Part shown: piece after piece, positions 1 through 7,778 of the stretch
Layout: each line of letters opens with the position of its first letter
Position numbering within the stretch: the stretch's first letter is position 1
Assembly (NCBI GenBank): GCA_017461005.1
Contig: JAFTZU010000082.1
Span: forward strand, 1 to 49,468
Reading direction: 5' to 3'
DNA from: Clostridia bacterium
Lineage (GTDB): Bacteria; Bacillota; Clostridia; Oscillospirales; Acutalibacteraceae
Length of the DNA: 49,468 bases
Position numbers and translations under genes: made by a program
The notes under the pieces: generated by a model
The model's database searches: none
Seen by the model: only the letters and a program-made list of their open reading frames with translations
Told to the model about the DNA's origin: nothing

Positions 1-1
1 A

Positions 2-271
2 CTGCTGCCCCCGACGGAGGTCTCGGCAGAAGATACCTCGAGCGTCACGGAAGAAGGGGACACCACGACAAAGGCGTCCATCGTCCGCACGACGTACTAT
101 GTCATCCCGAACACGACGAAGCGGATCACGACCCGGACGGCGAGTACGACGAGGGTGACACAGACGACCACAGAGTCTACGACGCAGTCGACCACACAGT
201 CGACCACAACACAATCTACAACCACAACCCAGACGCCCACACAGTCGACGACCGGTGAGAATAACGAATAA
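2..271 (+). CDS. C-terminal fragment of a Thr/Ser-rich surface-type protein
   Basis: The reading frame runs in from the left window edge (first full codon at base 2) and stops with TAA at 269-271. The 89 visible residues end in a low-complexity tail of Thr, Ser and Gln (runs such as TTQSTTQSTT) and finish GENNE. No start, signal peptide or catalytic domain is visible. The next gene, 69 bp downstream on the same strand, ends in a similar Thr-rich tail, so the two may be tandem paralogues or a small operon. Thr-rich tails of this kind are usual in extracellular stalks of Clostridia, which is family knowledge. The function is unknown. Confidence 0.7.
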   Translation: MLPPTEVSAEDTSSVTEEGDTTTKASIVRTTYYVIPNTTKRITTRTASTTRVTQTTTESTTQSTTQSTTTQSTTTTQTPTQSTTGENNE

Positions 272-340
272 ACGTTATATCATTTTTTAAACATACACAC
301 AGCAAAACGACATCGCTCAAGGAAAGGAGCGCGTAACAAT

Positions 341-1714
341 ATGGCAATGAAAGATATCCTCGGCCGGTTCAAAAAAGGACCGGAAGAAGAATTCATCCCG
401 GAAGAAGAGTTCGTTCCGGAAGAGGCCCCGGTCGACGAGAAACCGAGTTTCGTGTTCACCGACATCAACTCGGAACCGATCGACGCGGCAGAGCCCGTCC
501 CGGAAGCACCGGTCCATAGCGGTCCCGTCAAAGTCGGTTCCTCCGACAACGACCGCATCCAGATGTTCGAGATCGACCTCGGCGGCAGCCACGTGAAACT
601 GCCGGAAGAGCCGGTCGTCGAAGCTCCTGCTGTGGAAGAGCCGGTCTATGAGACCTATGCCCCAGCCCCGGAACCCGTTTACACTCCGGCTCCGGAACCG
701 GAAGTCGAAGACACCATCGTGGTCGCCCCGACTCCGGAAGCCGCCGGCGCAGAGGACGATTATGAAGTCGACTTCGGCTACTCGGCACCCGGTGCCCTGG
801 ACGATGTGACCTACACCACCGACCCCGCCGCGGTCCCGAAACCTGCAGAACCGGAACCCGTCGTCTATACGCGCTCGGAAGCTCCCGCTGCCGATGACGA
901 AGAGTACTACGACAGCTACGAGCCCATGTTCGAAGAGTCCTACGGTCCCGGCTCCTACTTCGCCGGCGGAGAGACCGCTGCGGCGGCCGCGGTTGCTCCG
1001 GCTGCAGAGGACTATGTCCCCTATGAGGCACCCGCTGCCGAAGCTCTGGAAGCGGCAGAGCCCGTCGAGGTCGAAGCTCCCCCTGAGGTACAGACCTATG
1101 ACGACGACATGCCCCGTTACGAGAATTACCGGAAACCCCGGAACAAGACCCGTTACAGAGACGAGCCTCGGTCCTACGAAAACAATATCGATGACAGTGT
1201 GTTCCTGCCCGACGAAGGCGATACACCGGTGTTCAGCAAAAAGAACCGCCGCCGCATGACCATTGCCATCATCGCCATCCTGGCAGCCCTGCTGCTGGTC
1301 CTTGGCGGAGTCCTCATCTCCCACTTCACCGGCCGTTCCGACAAGGCTGCCGAAGCCACGACCGCTCAGGTGAAGACCACCGCGTTCGAGCGCAGCGTCT
1401 CCAACAACGCGTCTGCGACCACGACCACAACGGAAGAGGACATCTCCGCTCAGTACGATGAGAACGGCGAGATCAGTGAGTCCACCGCCTCGACGAGCTA
1501 CAGCAGCACCAGCCGCCGGACGTCCACCAGAACGACGACCCGGAGCACGACGGCTTCGACCACGCGTTCGACGACCCGGAGCACGACGGCTTCGACGACG
1601 CAAAGTACGACCGCTCCGACGACGGAACCCACTACTGAGACTCCGCCAACAACTCAGTCAACCAGTCGGTCGACTACTGCGGCTCCGAGTCCCTGGGACC
1701 ACGTGAACAACTGA
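341..1714 (+). CDS. Bitopic membrane protein with acidic Pro/Glu-rich N-region and Thr-rich extracellular tail
   Basis: 457 residues. The start at 341 follows AAGGAAAGGAG with good spacing; a second in-frame ATG lies two codons later. Residues 1 to about 300 are acidic, Pro/Glu/Ala/Val-rich and probably disordered, with repeated EEP, PAPEPV and EAPA motifs. A basic patch (KKNRRR, about 297-302) precedes one membrane segment (about 303-326, IAIIAILAALLLVLGGVLI). This predicts an N-in topology with the rest outside. The last about 80 residues are a Thr/Ser/Arg stalk (TTRSTTASTTRSTT) ending SPWDHVNN. No enzymatic domain is recognised. The C-tail resembles the end of the preceding gene. A cell-surface or envelope-tethering role is inferred from topology only. 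Confidence 0.8.
   Translation: MAMKDILGRFKKGPEEEFIPEEEFVPEEAPVDEKPSFVFTDINSEPIDAAEPVPEAPVHSGPVKVGSSDNDRIQMFEIDLGGSHVKLPEEPVVEAPAVEEPVYETYAPAPEPVYTPAPEPEVEDTIVVAPTPEAAGAEDDYEVDFGYSAPGALDDVTYTTDPAAVPKPAEPEPVVYTRSEAPAADDEEYYDSYEPMFEESYGPGSYFAGGETAAAAAVAPAAEDYVPYEAPAAEALEAAEPVEVEAPPEVQTYDDDMPRYENYRKPRNKTRYRDEPRSYENNIDDSVFLPDEGDTPVFSKKNRRRMTIAIIAILAALLLVLGGVLISHFTGRSDKAAEATTAQVKTTAFERSVSNNASATTTTTEEDISAQYDENGEISESTASTSYSSTSRRTSTRTTTRSTTASTTRSTTRSTTASTTQSTTAPTTEPTTETPPTTQSTSRSTTAAPSPWDHVNN
1533..1596 (+). repeat. 28-bp exact direct repeat, period 36, in the Thr-rich tail
   Basis: Bases 1533-1560 and 1569-1596 are identical. The 36-base period is exactly 12 codons, so one repeat unit adds 12 residues to the Thr/Ser/Arg stalk without a frame change. 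This is a simple slip-prone region that could change stalk length. Confidence 0.85.
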
Positions 1715-1734
1715 TCGTTCCAGACAAAAAAGAA

Positions 1735-1768
1735 ACCGGACAGCTTTTTGAGCTGTCCGGTATTTTTT
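1735..1768. terminator. Bidirectional intrinsic terminator
   Basis: ACCGGACAGCT (1735-1745) pairs perfectly with AGCTGTCCGGT (1751-1761) around a 5-base loop. A T-run follows on the plus strand and an A-run precedes it, so it can end both the plus-strand gene before it and the convergent lipoprotein gene. Confidence 0.9.
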
Positions 1769-1798
1769 ATGTGTGACAGGATGTCGTTCGCCGAAGGC

Positions 1799-2641
1799 TT
1801 AGTAAGCGACCGTCCAGTTCTGCTCGAGGGAGAACGCGAAGGCGTCGGAACCCTGAGTGACATACGTCGGCATCTTGTAGTAGAGGCTCGTCAGTCTGCC
1901 GTTGGCATCGATGGTGCCGCGAAGGGTGACGCCCTTGCAGGTCCAGGTGCCGATCGGGATGCTGATGGTGGAGACACACTTGGAGGAGTTGCTGTAGGTG
2001 CCGGGGTTGTCGTCTTTGACGACGATGGTAACGACCTTGGAAGAACCGTTGCTCTGGACCGTAGCGGACTTGATGTCAGACGCGCTGAGGTTGCAGGTGT
2101 AGGACTTCTTCTCGACCGGGAACTTGTCCTTCAGTTCGGAAGAACCGCTGGCAACGACCTTTTCGGTCTTGGTGCCCTCTTTGAAGCCGAAGCTCGAGTA
2201 GAGGGAGGGGATGGAACCGCTGATGGTCCGGATGGTCTCGGAAGTACGAGTGGCGGACTTCGCAGTGGTCTTGACCTTGTTCGCTGCGCTCTTGTAAAGT
2301 TCGAGAGCTTCCGCAGCGGTGTAAGAGGTCTTGTTCGCCGTGGCAGCACCGGCGGTGGAACCGGCTTTGGCAGCGCCCGCTTTGGCGGAACCGGCAGTGG
2401 CGGCACCGGCCGTGGCAGCACCGGCCGTCGCGGTGGAACCGGAAGCGGCGGGGCCGGCGTAGGAACCGTAAGCGGAGCGGTCAGCGGCAGAGCCGTTGGC
2501 GGCGGGAGCGACGGACTCATAGGTGTCGTTGAAGCCGGGCTCATACTGGACGCCGTCGACTTCGTAGTCCCAGCCGTTGTGCAGGAAGTTCCGGGTGGCT
2601 TCGGAGCAGCCGGTCATCATGAGGACCATGGCGACCGCCAT
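1799..2641 (-). CDS. Putative lipoprotein with a premature stop at codon 2 of its natural reading frame
   Basis: From the internal ATG at 2641 the protein has 280 residues and begins MAVAMVLMMTGCSE, ending in a lipobox-like MTGC. This is only the hydrophobic end of a lipoprotein signal peptide. The frame extends upstream: ATG at 2677-2675, 9 bases after a strong AAAAGGAG, then TAA (2674-2672), then GCA AAG ACC and on without a break. If the TAA were AAA, the start would read MKAKTSRVFAILMAVAMVLM, a textbook lipoprotein leader. After the Cys come an Ala/Gly/Ser/Thr linker (about residues 45-100) and an about 180-residue C-domain with a Cys pair, of unknown function. Either translation starts inside the signal peptide, or this copy is disrupted or misread. 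The C-terminal frame is intact and the promoter and ribosome site are preserved. Confidence 0.75.
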   Translation of the reverse strand: MAVAMVLMMTGCSEATRNFLHNGWDYEVDGVQYEPGFNDTYESVAPAANGSAADRSAYGSYAGPAASGSTATAGAATAGAATAGSAKAGAAKAGSTAGAATANKTSYTAAEALELYKSAANKVKTTAKSATRTSETIRTISGSIPSLYSSFGFKEGTKTEKVVASGSSELKDKFPVEKKSYTCNLSASDIKSATVQSNGSSKVVTIVVKDDNPGTYSNSSKCVSTISIPIGTWTCKGVTLRGTIDANGRLTSLYYKMPTYVTQGSDAFAFSLEQNWTVAY

Positions 2642-2741
2642 GAGGATCGCGAATACACGAGAGGTCTTTGCTTACATAGATCATTTCTCCTTTTCTGTTG
2701 TTCTGCACTGTCATGCGACAGCACCTTATCAGACCAAAAAC

Positions 2742-2771
2742 ATTATAGTACACCCGGCTTTTGGCTGGCAA
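2742..2771 (-). promoter_or_regulatory. Promoter of the lipoprotein gene
   Basis: Reading the minus strand, TTGCCA (2771-2766) is followed after 18 bases by a perfect TATAAT (2747-2742). It points at the ATG at 2677, not at the internal ATG. Confidence 0.6.
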
Positions 2772-2803
2772 CCCTTTTTGTACGAACATGCGACCGGAAA
2801 AGC

Positions 2804-2831
2804 TTGCCAAACGGGACAGGAGTGATACAAT
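2804..2831 (+). promoter_or_regulatory. Promoter of the mgtC-like pair
   Basis: TTGCCA (2804-2809), 16 bases, TACAAT (2826-2831). It lies 25 bases before the start codon of the first MgtC-like gene and is divergent from the lipoprotein promoter. Confidence 0.5.
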
Positions 2832-2855
2832 ATTGGAATGAAGGAAGGTTAGAAC

Positions 2856-3581
2856 ATGCTGAGTCAACTGGATTATTTCCGAGATTTCAATACAGCGTCT
2901 GTGTTCCTGCGGCTCCTCCTCGCCCTGGTCCTCGGAGGCCTCGTCGGCCTGGACCGCGGTCTGAGACACCGGCCGGCGGGTCCGCGGACGTATACCCTCG
3001 TCTGCATCGGCGCCGCTTTGACGATGGTCCTGAGCCAGTATGAATATGTCATGCTGACGACCGACTGGGCGCCCATGGCGGAAGCCGTCGGCCTCAAAAC
3101 GGACGTCTCCCGGTTCGGCGCGCAGGTCATCAACGGCATCGGTTTTCTCGGTGCCGGCACGGTCATCGCGACGAACCAGCAGAAGGTCAAGGGTCTTACC
3201 ACCGCGTCCGGCCTCTGGGCGTCGGCCTGCCTCGGCCTCGTCATCGGAGCCGGGTTCTATGAAGCTGCCATCCTGGCGTTCCTGCTCATCGTCATCACCA
3301 TGTGGCTCCTGCGGCCCCTCGAAGAGGTCATCACCGAGCGGTCCCGGAACATCAACATCTATGTGGAGTTCCGTTCCATGGGCGAGATCGGCGAGATCCT
3401 CCGGACCATCAAGGAACAGGACATCAACATCTTCGATATGGACATCCACCACGGAAAAGAGCAGATCGTCCAGAAGCCCAACGCGGTCCTGTACCTTCGG
3501 ATGCCGCACCGGGCACCGCACCACGAACTCATCACCATGCTGTCAGACCTCGACGAGGTCTACACCGTCAAAGAGATCTGA
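2856..3581 (+). CDS. MgtC/SapB family membrane protein (first of two)
   Basis: 241 residues, starting after AAGGAAGG. It shows the family signature in order: an N-terminal helix with LGGLVGLDRG (about 26-35), then RHRPAGPRTYTLVCIGAA (about 37-54), GAQVINGIGFLGAGTVI and KGLTTASGLWASACLGLVIGAGFY. Four to five membrane segments are followed by a soluble ACT-like tail (about 160-241). In MgtC of enteric pathogens this family relates to Mg2+ limitation and F-ATPase control; in commensal Clostridia the role is unsettled. It is followed 14 bp later by a paralogue, and the two are probably co-transcribed from the promoter at 2804-2831. Confidence 0.9.
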   Translation: MLSQLDYFRDFNTASVFLRLLLALVLGGLVGLDRGLRHRPAGPRTYTLVCIGAALTMVLSQYEYVMLTTDWAPMAEAVGLKTDVSRFGAQVINGIGFLGAGTVIATNQQKVKGLTTASGLWASACLGLVIGAGFYEAAILAFLLIVITMWLLRPLEEVITERSRNINIYVEFRSMGEIGEILRTIKEQDINIFDMDIHHGKEQIVQKPNAVLYLRMPHRAPHHELITMLSDLDEVYTVKEI

Positions 3582-3595
3582 GGAGGGGAGAGACC

Positions 3596-4288
3596 ATGTT
3601 TTCATTATTTGACAACGTCCGGGACATCACGGTCCTGTCGGTCGCTCTCCGACTGTTCCTGACGTTCCTGTGCGGCGCGCTCATCGGCCTTGAGCGGGAG
3701 TTCAAGCGCCGCCCCGCCGGCTTCCGGACCCACATCCTCATCTGTGTGGGCGCCGCCATGACCACCATGACCGGTCAGTACCTGTTCCTGTCCCAGGGCC
3801 TCTTTACCGATATGGCCCGGCTCGGAGCCCAGGTCATCGCGGGCATCGGTTTCATCGGCGCCGGTACCATCATCGTCACCCGCCGCAACCAGATCAAGGG
3901 CCTGACCACCGCCGCCGGTCTCTGGACCTGTGCCATCGTCGGCCTCGCCATCGGCGCCGGATTCTACGAGGGAGGGCTCATCGCCACCGTGCTGGTCCTC
4001 ATCTCGGAGATCTTCTTTGCCCAGATGGAATACGCGTTCATGCGGCGCCACCCGGACATCAACGTCTACCTCGAGTTCCGCAGCCGCTCCGTCCTCGAGA
4101 CGGTCTTCGAAGGCCTCAAGGAGCAGAACGTCAAAGTCCGCGGCCTCGAGATCACCCGTACGAAGGACCAGGACGGCATGAACTCCAGCGCCATCTTCAC
4201 CCTCCGTTTCCAGAAAGCGGTCCCTGCCGAAGAAGTGCTCGAAAGCATCCGGGCGATCGACGGCGTGTACCTTGCGGAAGAACTGTAA
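3596..4288 (+). CDS. MgtC/SapB family membrane protein (second of two)
   Basis: 230 residues from the ATG at 3596, preceded by GAGGAGGGGAG. It carries the same motif series as its upstream neighbour: GALIGLERE, RRPAGFRTHILICVGAA, GAQVIAGIGFIGAGTIIV and KGLTTAAGLWTCAIVGLAIGAGFY, then a soluble C-terminal domain of about 80 residues. The N-terminal membrane parts of the two proteins are close to each other while the soluble tails differ. This fits an old tandem duplication, possibly a heteromeric pair. It ends at a bidirectional terminator shared with serA. Confidence 0.9.
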   Translation: MFSLFDNVRDITVLSVALRLFLTFLCGALIGLEREFKRRPAGFRTHILICVGAAMTTMTGQYLFLSQGLFTDMARLGAQVIAGIGFIGAGTIIVTRRNQIKGLTTAAGLWTCAIVGLAIGAGFYEGGLIATVLVLISEIFFAQMEYAFMRRHPDINVYLEFRSRSVLETVFEGLKEQNVKVRGLEITRTKDQDGMNSSAIFTLRFQKAVPAEEVLESIRAIDGVYLAEEL

Positions 4289-4306
4289 GACCCACCCATA
4301 AAAATA

Positions 4307-4336
4307 AGACCTCAGGCAGTTGCCTGAGGTCTTTTC
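4307..4336. terminator. Bidirectional intrinsic terminator between mgtC pair and serA
   Basis: AGACCTCAGGCA (4307-4318) pairs with TGCCTGAGGTCT (4321-4332), followed by TTTCTGTT. On the minus strand it follows the serA stop codon. Confidence 0.85.
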
Positions 4337-4352
4337 TGTTGTGTTACGCGAT

Positions 4353-5516
4353 TCAGCCGCGGATGGCACGGACGCGGATGACGCCTTCGATCTGCTCGAT
4401 GTCGGAGATCATCTCGTCGGAGATGTCGCCGTCGACTTCGAGGATCGTGTAGGAGATGTCGCCTTTGGAACGGTTCATGAAGTCGTTGATGTTGGAATCG
4501 ACGAACTGGCTCGTGATGCCTCTCAGAACGTTCGGGACGTTCTTGTGGATGACACAGAGACGGTTCTTGCAGACTCTCGCCATCTCGGCGTTCGGCATGT
4601 TGACCGAGTTCTTGATGTTGCCGTTCTCGAGGTACTCGACGAGTTCATAGGCGGCCATTCTCGCACAGTTGTCTTCGGACTCCGGCGTGGAGGCACCGAG
4701 GTGCGGCATGGTGATGACACCGGGGACGCCGAGGAGGTCGTCGACCGCGAAGTCGGTGGCATAGGCAGCCACTTTGCCGCTCTCGAGGGCTTCGATCATG
4801 TCGGCGGTGTTGACGAGACCGTCACGGGAGAAGTTCAGGATGCGGACGCCGTCCTTCATCTTGTCGAAGGCTTCCTTGTTGATGGTGTCCTTCGTGCTGT
4901 CGGTCAGCGGGACATGGACGGTGATATAGTCGCACTCGGTGAAGATGTCATCGAGGGAAGAGGCGTGGCGGATATGGCTCGACAGGTTCCAGGCCGCGTC
5001 GACGGAAAGGTACGGGTCATAGCCGAGGACTTCCATGCCGAGGTTGCGGGCGGAGTTGGCGACCTTGACGCCGATGGCACCGAGGCCGATGACACCGAGC
5101 TTCTTGCCCTTGATCTCCGGACCGGCGAAGGCGGACTTGCCCTTCTCGACGAGCTTGCCGCACTCATCGCCCTTGCCCTTCAGGGAGTTGGCGAATTCGA
5201 TGCCGGGGATGATCTTGCGGGAGGTCAGGAACAGGGCGCAGAGGACGAGTTCCTTGACGGCGTTGGCGTTGGCACCCGGGGTGTTGAAGACGACGATGCC
5301 TTCTTCGGCACAGCGGTCGACGGGCACGTTGTTGGTGCCGGCGCCGGCTCTCGCGATGGCGAGTGTGTTCGGAGCGAACTCCATGTCGTGCATCTTGGCG
5401 CTGCGGACGAGGATGGCGTCCGGCTCGGCCACGTCTGCACCGACGGTGTATTTGGCGGGGTCGAGCTGGCTGAGCCCGGCCTCCGAGATGTTGTTGAGGG
5501 TCAGAATGTTGTACAT
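4353..5516 (-). CDS. serA: D-3-phosphoglycerate dehydrogenase
   Basis: 387 residues. It catalyses the NAD-dependent oxidation of 3-phosphoglycerate, the first step of serine synthesis. Visible are the substrate/hinge motif ARAGAGTNNVPVDRC (55-69), the Rossmann nucleotide site GLGAIG (144-149), the catalytic-region MPHLGASTPESEDN, and a C-terminal ACT domain (about 316-387, VDGDISDEMISDIEQIEGV). This is the short form with one ACT domain and no intervening domain. It lies 18 bp behind serC with its own AAAGGAG, so the pair forms a serC-serA operon. The ACT domain makes serine feedback possible, but this is inferred from the family. Confidence 0.95.
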   Translation of the reverse strand: MYNILTLNNISEAGLSQLDPAKYTVGADVAEPDAILVRSAKMHDMEFAPNTLAIARAGAGTNNVPVDRCAEEGIVVFNTPGANANAVKELVLCALFLTSRKIIPGIEFANSLKGKGDECGKLVEKGKSAFAGPEIKGKKLGVIGLGAIGVKVANSARNLGMEVLGYDPYLSVDAAWNLSSHIRHASSLDDIFTECDYITVHVPLTDSTKDTINKEAFDKMKDGVRILNFSRDGLVNTADMIEALESGKVAAYATDFAVDDLLGVPGVITMPHLGASTPESEDNCARMAAYELVEYLENGNIKNSVNMPNAEMARVCKNRLCVIHKNVPNVLRGITSQFVDSNINDFMNRSKGDISYTILEVDGDISDEMISDIEQIEGVIRVRAIRG

Positions 5517-5534
5517 GACGGGGTGGATTCTCCT

Positions 5535-6623
5535 TTATTCAGCGGTGTGAGCTTCTTCGAACTCTTTCATGTAAGCGACGAGGGCTTCGACGCCTTCGAT
5601 GGGCATGGCGTTGTAGATGGAGGCGCGCATGCCGCCGACGGAACGGTGGCCCTTGATGTTGATGAGGCCGTGCTCGGTGCAGCCCTTGATGAACTCGGCG
5701 TTGAGCTCATCGGAGTCGGTGACGAAGGGGACGTTCATGAGGGAGCGGTCCTTCTTGACGACCGTGCCCTTGAACATCTTGCTTTCATCGAGGTAGTTGT
5801 AGAGGATGGCCGCTTTGGCTTCGTTGCGTCTCTTCATCTCCTCGAGGCCGCCCATCTTGAGGAGCCACTGGAAGACGAGGCCTGCCATGTAGATGCACCA
5901 GCAGGGAGGCGTGTTGTACATGGAGCCGGAGCCTGCCATGGTCTCATAGTTGAGCATGGTCGGCGTGATGTCTCTCGCGTTGCCGAGAAGGTCTTCGCGG
6001 ATGATGCAGATGGTGAGACCTGCGGGGGCGATGTTCTTCTGGGCGCCGCCGTAGAGCATACCGAACTTCGAGACGTCGAGGGGCTCGGAGAGGAAGCAGG
6101 AGGAGATGTCCGCGATGAGCGGTACATCGCCGGTCTCGGGAAGGTCGCGGATGATGTTGCCGTGGACCGTCTCGTTCATGCAGATGTAGAAATAGTCGGC
6201 ATCGGAACGGAACTCAGAGGGGTCGACTTCCGGGACGCAGGAGAAGTTCTGGTCGGCGCTCGAAGCGACGATCTTCACATCGCCGTAGCGGGATGCCTCT
6301 GCGGCAGCCTTCTTGGACCAGACACCGGAAACGATGTAGTCGGCTTTGCCGCTGCCGTTCATGAAGTTCAGGGGGATGGCCGCGAACTGGGTGGACGCGC
6401 CGCCCTGCAGGAACAGGACTTTGTAGTTGTCCGGGATGTTCATGAGGGTACGGAGGTCCGCTTCCGCCTGGTCGATGATCGCCTGATACTCTTTGCTGCG
6501 GTGGGACATCTCCATGACGGATTCGCCGGTGCCCTCGTAGTCGAGCAGCTCATCGGCGGCTTTGTTGAGGACGGATTCCGGGAGCATGGAAGGGCCCGCG
6601 GAGAAGTTGAATACTCTGGACAT
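5535..6623 (-). CDS. serC: Phosphoserine aminotransferase
   Basis: 362 residues. It converts 3-phosphohydroxypyruvate and glutamate to phosphoserine using PLP. It opens with the family hallmark FNFSAGPSMLP (5-15) and has QGGAST at 73-78. The PLP lysine is K196 in YGGAQKNIAPAG, and the C-terminal KGHRSVGGMRASIYN helps form the phosphate site. Length matches the family. It is the first gene of the serC-serA operon, behind a clear promoter at 6688-6717. No phosphoserine phosphatase gene (serB) lies in this window, so the last step is encoded elsewhere. Confidence 0.96.
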   Translation of the reverse strand: MSRVFNFSAGPSMLPESVLNKAADELLDYEGTGESVMEMSHRSKEYQAIIDQAEADLRTLMNIPDNYKVLFLQGGASTQFAAIPLNFMNGSGKADYIVSGVWSKKAAAEASRYGDVKIVASSADQNFSCVPEVDPSEFRSDADYFYICMNETVHGNIIRDLPETGDVPLIADISSCFLSEPLDVSKFGMLYGGAQKNIAPAGLTICIIREDLLGNARDITPTMLNYETMAGSGSMYNTPPCWCIYMAGLVFQWLLKMGGLEEMKRRNEAKAAILYNYLDESKMFKGTVVKKDRSLMNVPFVTDSDELNAEFIKGCTEHGLINIKGHRSVGGMRASIYNAMPIEGVEALVAYMKEFEEAHTAE

Positions 6624-6687
6624 TTCTATGTGCCTCCTATATTAGGTTATTGATGACAGGGTGCTGCCGGGGTAGACAGCATGCACA

Positions 6688-6717
6688 ATTATAGAGCAAC
6701 TGTATTGTGAAAGTCAA
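6688..6717 (-). promoter_or_regulatory. serC-serA promoter
   Basis: On the minus strand TTGACT (6717-6712), 18 bases, perfect TATAAT (6693-6688). A palindrome (AAGTTTTT, GCA, AAAAACTT; 6739-6757) lies 21 bases upstream of the -35 box and could be an UP-like element or operator. No riboswitch or T-box is visible in the about 60-nt leader. Confidence 0.65.
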
Positions 6718-6830
6718 CGAATTGTCAGAAAATTATCAAAGTTTTTGCAAAAAACTTGCGTGAACCGGGAAAAGATTGTTAAAAATGTGCTTATCGGCGA
6801 TTTACGGCCTCATTTCGAAGGGCAGAGCAG

Positions 6831-6864
6831 AGAAAAAGACCCGGCTGAGACCAGCCGGGTCTTT
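6831..6864 (-). terminator. Terminator of the rnf operon
   Basis: AAAGACCCGGCTG (6835-6847) pairs with CAGCCGGGTCTTT (6852-6864) around AGAC. Read on the minus strand it ends in a T-run and follows rnfB. Confidence 0.9.
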
Positions 6865-6896
6865 ATACCATTTATAAAGCGAACTTGGAGTTGAGG

Positions 6897-7760
6897 TTAC
6901 GCTTCTTTTTCGACGGGTTTCACCTGGGCAACGACCGGGTCGACGATGACCAGTTTGCCGAAGGTGCTCATGTCGATGCAGCCGACAGGGCAGGCTTCCG
7001 CGCAGTCGCCGCAGCCAACGCACTTGCCATAGTCCACGGACGCTTTGAAGTTCGTGACATGGATGGCGTCGTGCTGGCAGGTCTTCTGGCACTTCATGCA
7101 GCCGATACAGCCGACTTTGCACTGTTTTCTGGTCTCGCCGCCCTTGTTGTGGTTCTGGCAGTAGACCACTGCTTCATGCTTGTAGAGGGGAGCCAGTTCG
7201 ATGACGCCCTTCGGACAAACGTTGATGCAGATCTTGCAGGCGCGGCACTTCTCGGAATCGACTTCCGCAAGGCCGTTTTCGCCGACATGGATGGCGTCGA
7301 AGGGACAGGCCGCTTCGCAGTCGCCAAGACCGAGACAGCCGTAGGAGCAGGCTTTGCCGCCGCCGAACAGCTGAGCTGCCGTTTTACAGCTCATGTCTCC
7401 GTGGTAATCCATGATGTTGCCGGCATTGGCTTCTGTGCCGTGGCACAGGACCACTGCCGTCATGGGAGTGGAGTCTCCCGCAGCAACGCCCATGATCTCG
7501 GCAACGGCTTTCGCGCAGGCGGAGCCGCCGGGGGAGCAGAGGGACGTGTCTTCACATTCGCCGGCAGCGAGGGCCGCCGCGTAACCGGCACAGCCGGAAT
7601 AACCGCAGGCGCCGCAGTTGGCACCGGCCAGGACCTCTTCGATGGCGATCGCTTTCTCGTCGACCGGAACGGCCATAACGATGGAGGCGATTGCGAGCAG
7701 AAGACCGGCGACCAGGCCAAGGATGGCGACGATGAGTACCGCTAATACGATCGGATTCAT
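6897..7760 (-). CDS. rnfB: Rnf complex ferredoxin-oxidising iron-sulfur subunit RnfB
   Basis: 287 residues. RnfB accepts electrons from reduced ferredoxin for the membrane Rnf complex. An N-terminal membrane helix (4-29) anchors it. The Fe-S domain follows with CGACGYSGC (49-57) and C75. Four ferredoxin-type cysteine clusters come next: about 138-152, 172-182 (CRACKICINVCP), 214-228 (CKVGCIGCMKCQKTC) and 247-257 (CVGCGDCAEACP). The third cluster has CQ in place of the usual CP. It is the last gene of rnfCDGEAB, the usual clostridial order, 18 bp after rnfA. The multiple clusters fit the longer clostridial RnfB type. Confidence 0.95.
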   Translation of the reverse strand: MNPIVLAVLIVAILGLVAGLLLAIASIVMAVPVDEKAIAIEEVLAGANCGACGYSGCAGYAAALAAGECEDTSLCSPGGSACAKAVAEIMGVAAGDSTPMTAVVLCHGTEANAGNIMDYHGDMSCKTAAQLFGGGKACSYGCLGLGDCEAACPFDAIHVGENGLAEVDSEKCRACKICINVCPKGVIELAPLYKHEAVVYCQNHNKGGETRKQCKVGCIGCMKCQKTCQHDAIHVTNFKASVDYGKCVGCGDCAEACPVGCIDMSTFGKLVIVDPVVAQVKPVEKEA

Positions 7761-7778
7761 TGTTTCACCATTCCTTTC

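Noticed and set aside
2541..2687. Alternative small peptide from the ATG at 2687 (MIYVSKDLS...) in another frame
   Set aside because: The ATG lies only two bases after the ribosome site, and the product overlaps the lipoprotein frame with no recognisable features.
1748..3043. 431-codon plus-strand frame over the lipoprotein gene
   Set aside because: Gly/Val/Asp-rich shadow; the terminator, promoter and lipobox support the minus strand.
6739..6757. AAGTTTTT/AAAAACTT palindrome as a terminator
   Set aside because: It lies upstream of the serC promoter, away from the end of any gene, and is only an A/T stem; kept as a possible upstream promoter element.
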